A program made the position numbers and the translations under genes. Below are positions 1 through 9,279 of a DNA stretch of 64,000 nucleotides, one piece after another; within the stretch, counting starts at the first letter, position 1; each line of letters starts with the position of its first letter. The notes beneath the pieces are model-generated. The model was not told where the DNA came from. It did not search any database and saw only the letters and a list, made by a program, of their open reading frames with translations. The stretch comes from Micrococcus flavus (lineage in GTDB: Bacteria; Actinomycetota; Actinomycetes; Actinomycetales; Micrococcaceae): NCBI RefSeq assembly GCF_014204815.1, contig NZ_JACHMC010000001.1:1240001-1304000 (forward strand). The letters are read 5' to 3'.

Positions 1-3000
1 ACGCGCTTGCCCGAGCGCATGGGCGGGGTCTGGGTGGCCACCCGCACCCCGGCCACGAGCACGCGGGACTGGGTGCGCCGGGACAGCAGGTCCTTCGCCC
101 GCGTGACGCCGAGGGCGTCCAGGTAGGGGGCGTGGGAGTCCATGAGGTGGGCGGTCACGTCCAGGGCGGTGAGGTCCAGCTCGGTGCGCACCGCCGCGTC
201 CCGGGACGGTTCGGGGAACAGCGGGGCCAGGGCCGTCAGCTCGGTGTCCGGCAGGTCCAGGGCGAGCTGCCCGTCCACCTGGCGCGGCCGGGATGGCCGC
301 GAGCGCCGCGCGGCGCGGCCGGGGGCGTCGCTGCGCGTGGCGGAGTGCTGCAGCTCGAGGTGGTGGACGAGGTCGGTGCGGGAGGCGCCGCCGGGGGGCA
401 GGAGGCAGTCGAGGGCCCCGAGCTGGGCGAGGCGTTCGAGGCTGCGGGCGGTGGGGCGGGCCCGGTCCCGGACGTCGGCGAGGCTCGCGTAGGGCCGTCC
501 GGCGTCGAGACGGTCGATCTCGGCGTCGCTGAGCCCGGAGAGGGCGGTGAGGGGCAGGCGGATGCCCCAGCGGTCGGCGTCGGAGGGGGCGGCGTCGGGG
601 ACGCTCCGTCCTGTGGGGCGCCCGTCCACCTCGGGATGGGAGGGGATGCGCTCGACGCGGACGTGGCGGGTGGAGCGGTTGACGTCCACGGGCAGGACGG
701 GGATGCCCATGCGGCGGGCCTCGGCGACCATGAGGCGGGCGGGGTACATGCCGGGGTCGTGCTCGAGGATCGCGGCCATGAAGGCGGCGGGGTGGTGCGT
801 CTTGAGCCACGCGGAGTGGTAGGTGGGCACGGCGAAGGCGGCCCCGTGGGCCTTGCAGAAGCCGAAGGAGCCGAAGGCGTGGAGGGTGGCCCAGACCTCG
901 TCGATCACGTCGAGGCCGTAGCCCTTCTCGAGGGCGGCGGAGCGGAAGAACGCCTCGACCCGCCGCTCCTCGGGGCCGCCGATGAGGCGGCGCAGCTCGT
1001 CGGCGCGGGCGAGGCCGCAGCCGGTCATCACGTCCATGGTGCGCAGGACCTGCTCGTGGAAGACGGTGACGCCGTGGGTCTCGGCGAGGACGGGCTCGAG
1101 GTCGGGGTGGGGATAGTGGGCGGGGGCCCACCCGTGGCGGTGCTCGAGGAAGGGCCGGACCATGTCGGACTGCATGGGGCCGGGGCGGAAGAGGGAGATG
1201 TCCACGGTGAGGTCGTTGAACTCCCGCGGCTCGAGCTTGCCGATCAGCTCGCGCTGGCCGGGCGACTCGATCTGGAAGCAGCCGAGGGTGTGGGTGGTGC
1301 GGATCATCTCGTAGGTGGCGCGGTCGTCCAGGGGGACCTGCTCGAGGTCGATCCGCTCCCCCGTGGTGCGCTCCACCTCCTGGAGGGTGTAGGCGATCGC
1401 GGACTGCATGCGCACGCCGAGGATGTCGAGCTTGAGGAAGCCCATCGGGTCCATGTCGTGCTTGTCGAACTGGCTCATGGGCAGGCCCATGCCGGAGGGC
1501 TGGACGGGGGTGCGGTCCAGCAGGTGCGCGTCGGAGAGGATGACGCCGCAGGGGTGCATGGAGATGTGGCGGGGCAGGCGGTCCAGTCGCTCGGTGAGGT
1601 CGACGAGCAGGTCGAGCTGGTGGCGCCCCTCGCGGCGGCCCGAGTCGATGCGCCCGGCGAGGTCGGAGAGCTCGGGCATGCGGGTGAGGGCGCCGCGGAA
1701 GTCGGAGGCGGAGAAGCGCCAGAGCTGCTTGGCGATCCCGTCCACCTCGTGCTCGTCCATGCCGAGGGCCAGGCCGGCGTCGCGGACGGCGCCGCGGGCG
1801 CGGTAGGCGTTCTGCATGCTCATCAGGGTGGTGCGCTCGGGCCCGAAGCGGGCGACGACGGCGTGGTAGATCTCGTGCCGGCGGGCGGACTCCACGTCGA
1901 TGTCGATGTCCGGGAGGGTGGAGCGGTCGTCCGAGAGGAAGCGCTCCATGATCAGGCCGTTGGCCATGGGGTCCACGTGGGAGATCCGCAGGGCGTGGTT
2001 GACGAGGGAGGATGCGCCGGAGCCGCGGGCGGCCACGCGCACACCCATGCCCTCGATGAGGTCCACGACGGCGGCGACGGTGAGGAAGTACCCGGCGAAG
2101 CCCAGGCGGGTGATGATGCCGAGCTCGTGCTCGGCGCGGTCCTCGAGGTCCCGGGCGGCGCGGCTGGTCCCGAACCGGCCGGCCCCGGTGTGCAGCGCGG
2201 GGTAGCGGGCGGCGAGGCCCTCGAGGGTGCGGCGGCGCAGCACCGCGTCCGGGTCCCCCTCGATGCCGACGACGGCGGCCTCGGGCACGCGCGGCACGCC
2301 CCACCCGAGGTCGGCCTCGGGGTCGACGGCGCAGGCCTCGGCGAGGGCGCGGGTGGCGGCCAGGAGCGGTCCGGGGCGCTCGTCCGCGGCATCGGCCACC
2401 TCCCGGGCGATCCGGTGCATGGCCTCGGTGGGCTTCAGCCAGCCCTGGCCGTTGGGCTGGAGGTCGTGGACGGCGTCCAGGGAGGACAGGGCGCGGACGG
2501 CGTCCAGGACGTCCGCGGTGGCGGCGCCGTCCGGGGCGGCGTAGCGGACCGCATTGGCGAGCACGGCGGGGACGCGGGCGGCGCGGGCGGCGCGCAGCAT
2601 CTTCACGGCGTGGCCGGTGTCCAGGCGCTGGCCGGGGGCGGAGAGGTGGCTGACGACCTCCACGTGCGGCGTCCCGGCGGGCAGGGCGGAGCGCCAGCGG
2701 CGCAGCGCGGCGGCCCCGGCGGCGGTGCGACGGTGGGCCAGGTGGCGGCCCACGTCCGAGTCGGGGCCCAGGAGCACGGCCAGCTCGGGCGTGGCGGGGC
2801 GGGAGGGGTCGGCCGCGTGGGGCACGGGCCCGGTCGCCGCGGCGGCGAGCTCGGCCACCGATGCCCACGGCTCGCCGCTGGCGGATCCCCCGGTGGTGCG
2901 GGCATGGGCGGCGGACACCACGCGGCACAGGGCGCGGTACCCGGTGCCCTGCCGGCCGCCCCGGGCCAGGACCACCACCCGCCCGGCGGGCTCGTCCTCG

Positions 3001-3218
3001 GCCCAGCGCACGGCGAGGTCCACGCCCACGATCGGGGTGATCCCGTGGCGCAGGCACGCGGCCACGTGCTTGGCGGTGCCGTAGAGGCCGTCCCGGTCCG
3101 TGCAGGCGAGCAGGTCCATGCCCGCGGCCGCGGCGGCGGCGGCGAGGTCCGCGGGCCAGCTCACTCCGTAGTGGGCGCTGAAGGCGGAGACCACGTGCAG
3201 GTGCGGGAAGGCGCTCAT
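1..3218 (-). CDS. dnaE2: Error-prone DNA polymerase III alpha subunit DnaE2 (partial, cut by left window edge)
   Basis: C-family replicative-type polymerase used for translesion synthesis in SOS mutagenesis. About 1072 codons from the ATG at 3216-3218 to the window edge are present, so the 3' end is missing. An N-terminal PHP domain starts HLHVVSAFSAHYG; its usual TDHDGLYG is TDRDGLYG, and loss of a PHP metal ligand fits DnaE2. The palm carries RGSGASSLVNHAL and PDIDIDVES followed by RR near residue 437; the VES-RR form is closer to DnaE2 than to DnaE1 (FEDERR). The start overlaps the DUF6504 stop by ATGA, so the two are translationally coupled. A perfect LexA box lies upstream of the pair. 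imuA and imuB, the usual partners, are not adjacent here. DnaE1 is the alternative, but context and motifs favour DnaE2. Confidence 0.85.
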   Translation of the reverse strand, partial: MSAFPHLHVVSAFSAHYGVSWPADLAAAAAAAGMDLLACTDRDGLYGTAKHVAACLRHGITPIVGVDLAVRWAEDEPAGRVVVLARGGRQGTGYRALCRVVSAAHARTTGGSASGEPWASVAELAAAATGPVPHAADPSRPATPELAVLLGPDSDVGRHLAHRRTAAGAAALRRWRSALPAGTPHVEVVSHLSAPGQRLDTGHAVKMLRAARAARVPAVLANAVRYAAPDGAATADVLDAVRALSSLDAVHDLQPNGQGWLKPTEAMHRIAREVADAADERPGPLLAATRALAEACAVDPEADLGWGVPRVPEAAVVGIEGDPDAVLRRRTLEGLAARYPALHTGAGRFGTSRAARDLEDRAEHELGIITRLGFAGYFLTVAAVVDLIEGMGVRVAARGSGASSLVNHALRISHVDPMANGLIMERFLSDDRSTLPDIDIDVESARRHEIYHAVVARFGPERTTLMSMQNAYRARGAVRDAGLALGMDEHEVDGIAKQLWRFSASDFRGALTRMPELSDLAGRIDSGRREGRHQLDLLVDLTERLDRLPRHISMHPCGVILSDAHLLDRTPVQPSGMGLPMSQFDKHDMDPMGFLKLDILGVRMQSAIAYTLQEVERTTGERIDLEQVPLDDRATYEMIRTTHTLGCFQIESPGQRELIGKLEPREFNDLTVDISLFRPGPMQSDMVRPFLEHRHGWAPAHYPHPDLEPVLAETHGVTVFHEQVLRTMDVMTGCGLARADELRRLIGGPEERRVEAFFRSAALEKGYGLDVIDEVWATLHAFGSFGFCKAHGAAFAVPTYHSAWLKTHHPAAFMAAILEHDPGMYPARLMVAEARRMGIPVLPVDVNRSTRHVRVERIPSHPEVDGRPTGRSVPDAAPSDADRWGIRLPLTALSGLSDAEIDRLDAGRPYASLADVRDRARPTARSLERLAQLGALDCLLPPGGASRTDLVHHLELQHSATRSDAPGRAARRSRPSRPRQVDGQLALDLPDTELTALAPLFPEPSRDAAVRTELDLTALDVTAHLMDSHAPYLDALGVTRAKDLLSRRTQSRVLVAGVRVATQTPPMRSGKR

Positions 3219-3547
3219 GCCGTGCGCCGCAGGGTCCCCGCCGCGGCGGGCTCGTGCACGCGCACGAGCCGCCAGCGTCCCGAGTCGAGGTGATGGGCGA
3301 GGTCCAGGGTCCGCACGGGGGCGTGCGCGGCCCGGGCCAGGCTCACCTGGAGCCGCCAGATCTCGTGGTCCACGAGACCGGGTCCGCGGCCCTTCTCGGC
3401 GCGGACCTCCTCGGCCCACCAGCGCCGGCGCTCGAACCAGCGCAGCGGTCGCTCGGCCAGGACGTACTCCCGGCCCTCCCAGCGCAGGCGGGCGGGTGCC
3501 CCGTCCTGCGCGCACTCCACGGCGACGGACTGCGTGAAGGTCCCCAT
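3215..3547 (-). CDS. DUF6504 family protein, dnaE2 partner
   Basis: Small 110-residue protein, rich in Trp and Arg, with no signal peptide or membrane segment. The ATG at 3545-3547 follows a GGGAGAG ribosome site, and the stop overlaps the dnaE2 start by four bases. Small proteins of this family are found just upstream of dnaE2 in actinobacterial imuAB-dnaE2 SOS cassettes, so a role in the mutasome is likely, though no biochemical function is known to me. Transcription probably starts near the LexA box about 150 bases upstream. Confidence 0.75.
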   Translation of the reverse strand: MGTFTQSVAVECAQDGAPARLRWEGREYVLAERPLRWFERRRWWAEEVRAEKGRGPGLVDHEIWRLQVSLARAAHAPVRTLDLAHHLDSGRWRLVRVHEPAAAGTLRRTA

Positions 3548-3698
3548 GCTCTCTCCCTGGATGGCTCACGGTCGGAGCCCGCCGGCGGACTGCCGGCAGG
3601 CCTCGGGGTGCGGCCACCCGGCGGGAAGATCCGGGCGGGGGAAGAATGCGGGGAAGCAGGAGGGCTCGAGGTCCTCGGATGCCGCACACCCATCATAC

Positions 3699-3714
3699 TC
3701 GAACACATGTTCGA
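3699..3714 (-). promoter_or_regulatory. LexA (SOS) box
   Basis: TCGAACACATGTTCGA is a perfect palindrome matching the Gram-positive/actinobacterial LexA consensus CGAAC-N4-GTTCG, with both outer T/A also matched. It lies about 150 bases upstream of the DUF6504-dnaE2 pair and just beyond the terminator of the preceding gene, so it most likely represses this damage-inducible operon. Confidence 0.9.
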
Positions 3715-3769
3715 ATGCGATGCTCTCAACGTATGAAGCGGGGCGGACACGTTAAGGCCGGGAGCGGGC

Positions 3770-3800
3770 CCGCCCCCGCGCCGAGCGGGCGCGGGGGCGG
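3770..3800 (-). terminator. Hairpin terminator after the metallophosphatase gene
   Basis: A perfect 13-bp GC stem (3770-3782 with 3788-3800) with a 5-base loop sits between the metallophosphatase stop and the LexA box. It has no clear U tract, as is common in high-GC actinobacteria. Confidence 0.6.
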
Positions 3801-3856
3801 ACGGAGGACGGCGGGCGGCCGGCGGGCGCCGTCGTCGTGGGCGGCGGGACCGGGGC

Positions 3857-5113
3857 TCAGGCCTTCACGTAGGCCGGGAACGGCACGGGCTCGGCGAGGG
3901 GCTGGCCGGCCGAGTCCATGTCGATCCCGAGGTCGCGCGCCCACACCACGCGGGTGCCGCCGGCGTAGACGGCCGTGTTGCGCTCGTCGAGCTCGAACAC
4001 GCGCGCGCCGCGGAGGGTGTGCTGGTCCCACGTGCCGTCGTTGAGGCCGTACGTGTCGAACCCGGTGCCGGGGGCGTAGCCGAGCTCGATGCCGAAGAAG
4101 TTCCCCTTGTAGGTGTTGATGTGGTCATGGCCGCAGTAGATGCCCTTGACCTCGCCGCGCTCCTTCACGGAGGCGTAGATGCCGGAGTTCACGAGGCCCA
4201 TGTACACGTCCTCGTGCTTCACGCCCTCGATCCCGAAGCGGGCCACGGCCGAGGCGTGGTCCGAGGCCTCCTCGACGCTCTGCGCGGCATGCCACAGCTG
4301 GGCGTGCTCGTGCGTGGGGATGTGGAAGAACATGAGGCCGGGGTTCTGCTTGCCGAACCGGGACGCGGTGGCCTCGGACGTCTCCTCGTACCAGCGGACC
4401 TGCTGGGGGCGGATCCAGTCGTAGGACTTGAAGCCGCCCGTGGACTGGCCATGGGTGTCCGCCTCGGTGGCGTACCGGCCGGAGTCCAGCAGCCAGATCG
4501 CGAACGCCGGGGCGGCGCCGCGGGAGCCGCGCACCAGGATCTGCGCGTTGCTGTGACCGGGGACGCCCGGGACCGGCGCCGGGTTGAGGTTGTGCTTGTA
4601 CTGGCGCACGAAGTCGAGGATGCGGGACTCCGTCATGGTGGTGCCGTGCCCCTCCACCGAGTCCTCGTCATGGTTGCCGAAGGTGATGGCCCACTTGACG
4701 CCGCGCGACTCCATGGGGGAAACGAAGTTGTTGTACGCCTGCTTGACCTCGAGGTCAGTCTTCGGCGAGCCGTCGATCACGTCGCCGTTGATGAGGGCGA
4801 AGTCGGGCCGCTCCCGGTCCAGGACCTTGCCCATGAACTCGAGGGTGCGGCGGTCCGAGTCGGCGCCACCCTGGGTGTCGTTGAACTGCACGATCCTCAT
4901 GCGGCGGGACGGGCCGAAGGCGAGCGGCATGGCCGCGCTCGCGGAGTGGCCGCGACGGGGACCGCCCGCATGGGAGGGACGGGCGTGCGCGGGGGCGGCG
5001 GCGAGGGTGCCGGCCGCCGCCAGCGCGCCGGCGGTGAGCAGGCCGCGGCGACCGACGCCCGAGGTGGCGTCGGGGGTCGGCTCGGGGTGCGGGGCGAAGG
5101 TCTTCTCGGTCAT
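3857..5113 (-). CDS. Tat-secreted calcineurin-like metallophosphoesterase
   Basis: 418-residue secreted phosphoesterase. I chose the ATG at 5111-5113 because CAGGAGGGACC precedes it; an upstream in-frame start lacks such a site. Residues 1-50 look like a twin-arginine signal (GRRGLLTAGALAAAGTLAAA, then APAHA). The binuclear metal site is visible in order: QFNDTQ, NGDVIDG, FGNHDED, FFHIPTHEH and CGHDHINTY. The layout resembles Dcr2/purple-acid-phosphatase-like enzymes of the metallophosphatase superfamily. The substrate is unknown. It is monocistronic and ends at a strong hairpin. Confidence 0.85.
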   Translation of the reverse strand: MTEKTFAPHPEPTPDATSGVGRRGLLTAGALAAAGTLAAAPAHARPSHAGGPRRGHSASAAMPLAFGPSRRMRIVQFNDTQGGADSDRRTLEFMGKVLDRERPDFALINGDVIDGSPKTDLEVKQAYNNFVSPMESRGVKWAITFGNHDEDSVEGHGTTMTESRILDFVRQYKHNLNPAPVPGVPGHSNAQILVRGSRGAAPAFAIWLLDSGRYATEADTHGQSTGGFKSYDWIRPQQVRWYEETSEATASRFGKQNPGLMFFHIPTHEHAQLWHAAQSVEEASDHASAVARFGIEGVKHEDVYMGLVNSGIYASVKERGEVKGIYCGHDHINTYKGNFFGIELGYAPGTGFDTYGLNDGTWDQHTLRGARVFELDERNTAVYAGGTRVVWARDLGIDMDSAGQPLAEPVPFPAYVKA

Positions 5114-5320
5114 GGCGGTCCCTCCTGGAGTTCGGCGACGCGCGGATCGCGGCGCCGACGCCGACGCTAGGAACCCCCGGTGGCCCGGGCGTGACACCGG
5201 GGAGAGGGGCCGGCGAACACCGTGGGAACGGCCCGACGTGGGCTCGGCGCGCTGCCGCGCCGGTGCCGCCCCGAGCCCGCGGAAGGGCCGCCGGAAGGGG
5301 CGCTCCGTCCTGTGGAAAGT

Positions 5321-5351
5321 TTGGGCTGGACGCGCCGGGACTGCCTAGACT
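5321..5351 (+). promoter_or_regulatory. Possible promoter for the DUF6318/PKD gene pair
   Basis: TTGGGC at 5321-5326 and TAGACT at 5346-5351 are spaced by 19 bases, giving a roughly 95-base leader before the lipoprotein gene. The 333-base gap 5114-5446 separates divergent genes; I see nothing else in it. Confidence 0.35.
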
Positions 5352-5446
5352 GCGTGACGAGCACCACTCGACCGCCCTCGGCGGTGGCGCCGCGGGACCG
5401 GCGTCGGAGGTGCCCGCGGAACCGGACGTCTTCTCAGGAGGGGACC

Positions 5447-6196
5447 ATGACGACCCTGCCCACGCCTCGGCGCACCCTGCGCCGCCACCGACTCACACGG
5501 ACGAGCACCTTCGGGGCGGCGCTCCTGCTGGCCCTCGCCGCCTGCGGCGCCGACTCCCCCGATCCGGACGCCTCCCCGAGCGAGCCGTCCGCGTCCGTGA
5601 CGCCCGGTCCGGCCACCACGACGACGGCGGCGGCCCCCGCCTCGGAGTCGGAGTCCTCGTCCGCGAGCGCCACCGCGGGCGGCTCGACGAGCGGGTCCCC
5701 CACCGACGACGGTGCGTACGTCCCCGCCTCTGAGAAGGGACCGGCGCGGAACGTGCCGAAGCCCGTGATGCCCGAGGCCGTGAAGGAGGACACCCCGGAG
5801 GGAGCGGAGGCCGCAGTCGAGTACTGGTGGGACGCCGTGTACTACCTGCAGCAGACGAACGACCCGGAGCCGCTCAAGGCGGTGTCAACCACGGAGTGCA
5901 AAATCTGCTCTTCCTACATCGACACGATCGACCAAATTTACACTTCAGGCGGATGGCACACTGGCACAGCACCCTCCATCGACTCGATCATTACTCAGGA
6001 TCTGGAATACGCCAGCTCCTCGACAATGCTGATGACAATAGAGGCAGGACGCGCATATTCAGAGGATGGCGCTGTTGTAGCCGACACGGAAGTGCCGCGG
6101 GAATCCAAGCAGCCCTGGCGGGCAATTACTCGGTTCGACGACGCTAAATCTCGGTGGCTGGTCGAAGAAGCTACCTACGAGGGGGCAGACGAGTGA
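5447..6196 (+). CDS. DUF6318 family lipoprotein
   Basis: 249-residue exported lipoprotein. The ATG at 5447 follows AGGAGGGGACC. A basic N-terminus and hydrophobic stretch end in the lipobox LALAAC (Cys about residue 31), followed by a Ser/Thr/Pro/Ala-rich linker to about residue 95. The C-terminal domain begins near VPASEKGPARNVPKPVMPEA and contains YWWDAVYYLQQTNDP and the pair TECKIC. This organisation matches DUF6318 proteins of Micrococcaceae, whose function is not known. The next gene starts inside its stop (GTGA), so the two form an operon. From about 5880 the DNA becomes clearly richer in A/T than its surroundings, so the C-terminal half may have a different history from the N-terminal half. 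Confidence 0.75.
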   Translation: MTTLPTPRRTLRRHRLTRTSTFGAALLLALAACGADSPDPDASPSEPSASVTPGPATTTTAAAPASESESSSASATAGGSTSGSPTDDGAYVPASEKGPARNVPKPVMPEAVKEDTPEGAEAAVEYWWDAVYYLQQTNDPEPLKAVSTTECKICSSYIDTIDQIYTSGGWHTGTAPSIDSIITQDLEYASSSTMLMTIEAGRAYSEDGAVVADTEVPRESKQPWRAITRFDDAKSRWLVEEATYEGADE

Positions 6197-7173
6197 GACC
6201 GTCTCGCATTCTCGCGCTGGTGCTCGTATCGCCACTTTTAATGACAGGGCCCGCATTGGCACAAGACAGCTCGACCACTCGCTGCGCAGAGAGAAACAGG
6301 AACGCCTCCGTAAATGGTCAGTCCATTGCTGTGGAAGTTGGCTGCTCAGGAGACGCCACCGAAGAGGCTCTCCAAAGGGCCAGAAAACTGGCGGGGGGAG
6401 AGGTGCAGAGTGGCGACCAGACTTCTGCCACACCCCCACCCACCACGAAACGCACCACCCTCGTGAGCGGCTGCCTCGAGAGCCTCGCCGGTGAGCCCGG
6501 CATCGACGGCTGCTTGGGGCAGGAGGATGCCTTCTGCCCCGGTGAGGACAGCACGTGGGTGGTCCCCGAAACCACGGACACGGCCGCCCCCGGCGAACCG
6601 CCCACCTACGGCATGCGTCAGTGCACGCAGTCGGGTGCCGGACCGGACCCGGCCGCGGACGGGGTGGACGCCCGGCCGGCGGTCAGCATCGACGACGTCG
6701 CCGAGCTGTTCGCTCCGGAGCCGCGGATCCTCTCCGACGACGAGGGCCGCGGCGTCCGCAACGCCGAGACGAACTTCTACACCGAGGGCGAGGTCCGGAC
6801 CCTGCGCACCACCATGAACGGCGAGGAGGTGGACCTGCGGCTCACTCCCATCCAGTACATCTGGGACTACGGGGACGGCTCCGCCCCGCACGTCACGTCG
6901 GTGCCCGGCAGTGCCCAGCCCGGCTTCGACGTCCCCACCGCCACCAGCCACGTCTACGAGGAGACCGGCGCCTACCCGGTGACCCTCACCACCGTCTACG
7001 TGGGCGAGGTCCGGTACGCGGGCGGGGACTGGCAGCGGATCGACGGGCAGATCACCCGCACCGCCGCCCCCGAGACCGCGGACATCTGGACCACGTCCAC
7101 CCGCAACGTCGCCGAGGACTGCGCCGCCGACCCCGGAGCCTGGGGCTGCACAGGACCCGTCGAGAACCCCTGA
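6193..7173 (+). CDS. Secreted PKD-domain protein
   Basis: 326 residues. The likely start is GTG at 6193, overlapping the DUF6318 stop as GTGA and preceded by GAGGGGG; it gives a good signal peptide (RILALVLVSPLLMTG, cleavage near ALAQ). The middle is Cys-rich and Thr/Pro-rich. Residues about 215-290 form a PKD-like fold with YIWDYGDGS and HVYEETGAYPVTLT. No membrane anchor follows, so it is probably secreted or retained by the lipoprotein encoded upstream. The first ~270 bases share the lower GC of the end of the previous gene; the rest returns to host composition. The stop abuts the stop of the convergent SRAP gene with no gap. Confidence 0.7.
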   Translation: MRPSRILALVLVSPLLMTGPALAQDSSTTRCAERNRNASVNGQSIAVEVGCSGDATEEALQRARKLAGGEVQSGDQTSATPPPTTKRTTLVSGCLESLAGEPGIDGCLGQEDAFCPGEDSTWVVPETTDTAAPGEPPTYGMRQCTQSGAGPDPAADGVDARPAVSIDDVAELFAPEPRILSDDEGRGVRNAETNFYTEGEVRTLRTTMNGEEVDLRLTPIQYIWDYGDGSAPHVTSVPGSAQPGFDVPTATSHVYEETGAYPVTLTTVYVGEVRYAGGDWQRIDGQITRTAAPETADIWTTSTRNVAEDCAADPGAWGCTGPVENP

Positions 7174-8013
7174 TCAGAGCAGTGTGCCCTGCTGCTCCCC
7201 CAGCTCCTCGATGAGTTCCGGGCCGTTGTTCCGCACACTGCCCACCGCGCGACCCACCGGGCGCAGGGCCCAGCCGCGGGCGATGTCGAACGCCTGGCCG
7301 GTGACCTCGGCCACCCGGGCCTCGGCCTCCTCGGCGGAGCCGAGCTTCACCGGCTCCAGCCAGGCGTCCATGGCCTCCGGGGACAGGGGCACCGGCAGGC
7401 GGTCGTGTAGGTCGCCGAGCTGGGCCAGCACGGGGTCGGCGTCGTCGTCGGACGGGGAGTCCATGGTGAGGATGGAGGCGGACAGCACCCACGGGTCCTG
7501 CCCGCGCGCGTCCGCCTCCGGGTCCTTCCACCACTCGTAGAGGCCCGCGAACCAGATCACCGGACCCTCGCCGTCGCCGGCACCGGCCGGGTGCACGTAG
7601 TACGGCTGCTTCTGGGCCGCCTTCCCGTCCGGACCCTTCGACCCCGGCTCCGGCGCCTTCCACTCGTAGTACCCCTGCACCGGCACGGCGCACCGGCGCG
7701 CCCGCACGGCCGAACGGAACGTCGGCTTGGACGTCACCGTCTCCGACCGCGCGTTGAAGGCCCGCGAGCCCACCGCCAGCTCCTTCGCCCACGGGGGCAC
7801 CAGGCCCCACCGGGCCACATGCAGCTCCCGACGCACGGCCCCACCGCCGCCGGCCCCGGCGCCATCCAGCACACGCTCCACGAGGATCGGCACGTCCGCG
7901 GTGGGCGCCACGTTCCAGTTCGGGCGCAACTCCAGTCCCCCGTCCGGCAGCTCCCCGCCGCCGAGCGCCACGAGGTCACCGGCCGCGCGGGCCATCACAT
8001 ACCGTCCACACAT
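7174..8013 (-). CDS. SRAP/HMCES family protein (SOS response-associated, YedK-like)
   Basis: 279 residues. This family forms a thiazolidine DNA-protein crosslink with abasic sites in single-stranded DNA through its N-terminal Cys2. The protein begins MCGRYV, so Cys2 is present after Met removal. Other family marks are [31 protein letters not shown] (active-site Glu) and LHDRLPVPL (active-site His). It is slightly longer than typical YedK because of insertions near residues 50-60 and 130-150. It stands alone and is convergent with the PKD gene. Confidence 0.9.
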   Translation of the reverse strand: MCGRYVMARAAGDLVALGGGELPDGGLELRPNWNVAPTADVPILVERVLDGAGAGGGGAVRRELHVARWGLVPPWAKELAVGSRAFNARSETVTSKPTFRSAVRARRCAVPVQGYYEWKAPEPGSKGPDGKAAQKQPYYVHPAGAGDGEGPVIWFAGLYEWWKDPEADARGQDPWVLSASILTMDSPSDDDADPVLAQLGDLHDRLPVPLSPEAMDAWLEPVKLGSAEEAEARVAEVTGQAFDIARGWALRPVGRAVGSVRNNGPELIEELGEQQGTLL

Positions 8014-8184
8014 GCGCCCGAGTCTAGGGACCCGTGGCCAGGCTCACGACGCCGGCACCGCCTCCCGCGCGCTGCCCCGCCCCGGGCGCGTGTGATGGGA
8101 TGGACGGGCACGTCCGCGCCGCGGCTCGCGCCCCACGCGCCCGCGGCGACGGACCCACCGACCCCACATCCTCAGGAGGACACC

Positions 8185-9279
8185 GTGCCGCAGAAGGTGC
8201 GCGGCGTCGTCGCCACGGCGAAGGACGCCCCCGTCAGCATCGAGACCATCGTGATCCCCGACCCCGGTCCGGGCGAGGCCGTGGTGGACGTCAAGACCTG
8301 CGGCGTCTGCCACACGGACCTGCACTACGTCCAGGGCGGCATCGGGGACGAGTACCCCTACCTGCTCGGCCACGAGGCCACCGGCGTCGTCTCGGCGATC
8401 GGCGAGGGCGTCACCCACGTGGCGGTCGGCGACACCGTCATCCTGAACTGGCGCGCCGTGTGCGGCGAGTGCCGCGCGTGCAAGAAGGGTGAGCCGAAGT
8501 ACTGCTTCAACACCCACAACGCCGCCCAGAGGATGACCCTGGAGGACGGCACGGAACTGTCCCCCGCCCTGGGCATCGGCGCGTTCGCGGAGAAGACCCT
8601 CGTGCACGCCAAGCAGTGCACCAGGGTCGAGGGCGTGGACACCACGCAGGAGCAGGCCGCCGTGGGCCTCCTGGGCTGCGGGATCATGGCCGGCATCGGC
8701 GCGGCCATCAACACCGGCGAGGTCAAGCGCGGCGAGTCCGTGGCTGTGATCGGCTGCGGCGGCGTCGGCGTGGCCTCGATCGCCGGGGCGAAGCTCGCCG
8801 GCGCCACCACGATCATCGCGGTGGACATCGATGCCAAGAAGCTCGCCAAGGCCAAGGAGCTCGGCGCCACCCACACCGTGAACTCGAAGGACGAGGACCC
8901 CGTGGAGGCCATCCGCGCGGCGACCGGCGGCTTCGGCGCCGACGTGGTCATCGAGGCGGTCGGCCGCCCGGAGACCTACGAGCAGGCGTTCTACGCCCGG
9001 GACCTGGCCGGCCGCGTCGTCCTGGTGGGCGTGCCCACCCCCGGCATGGAGCTGAAGCTGCCCCTGCCGGAGGTGTTCGGCCGCGGCGGCTCCCTGAAGT
9101 CCTCCTGGTACGGCGACTGCCTGCCGGAGCGCGACTTCCCCATGCTCGTGGACCAGTACCGCCTGGGCCGCCTGCCGCTGGACGCGTTCGTCACCGAGAC
9201 CATCGCGCTGGACCAGGTCAACGAGGCGTTCGAGACCATGAAATCGGGCGACGTCCTGCGTTCGGTGGTGGTGCTCTGA
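8185..9279 (+). CDS. mscR: S-(hydroxymethyl)mycothiol dehydrogenase
   Basis: 364-residue zinc- and NAD-dependent medium-chain dehydrogenase that oxidises the mycothiol-formaldehyde adduct to S-formylmycothiol, the actinobacterial route of formaldehyde detoxification. GTG at 8185 follows AGGAGGACACC. Catalytic zinc ligands lie in CGVCHTD (Cys39, Cys42) and GHE (His63, Glu64). The structural zinc cysteines are 93, 96, 99 and 107. The Rossmann motif is [13 protein letters not shown]. The next gene starts within its stop (TGATG), and the same pairing with a metallo-beta-lactamase-fold hydrolase occurs in other actinobacteria. Confidence 0.92.
   Translation: MPQKVRGVVATAKDAPVSIETIVIPDPGPGEAVVDVKTCGVCHTDLHYVQGGIGDEYPYLLGHEATGVVSAIGEGVTHVAVGDTVILNWRAVCGECRACKKGEPKYCFNTHNAAQRMTLEDGTELSPALGIGAFAEKTLVHAKQCTRVEGVDTTQEQAAVGLLGCGIMAGIGAAINTGEVKRGESVAVIGCGGVGVASIAGAKLAGATTIIAVDIDAKKLAKAKELGATHTVNSKDEDPVEAIRAATGGFGADVVIEAVGRPETYEQAFYARDLAGRVVLVGVPTPGMELKLPLPEVFGRGGSLKSSWYGDCLPERDFPMLVDQYRLGRLPLDAFVTETIALDQVNEAFETMKSGDVLRSVVVL

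Noticed and set aside
132-3293. Open frame of over 1000 codons on the plus strand opposite dnaE2
   Set aside because: Product is Gly/Val/Glu/Ala low-complexity, a mirror of biased third positions in the true minus-strand gene; no domains.
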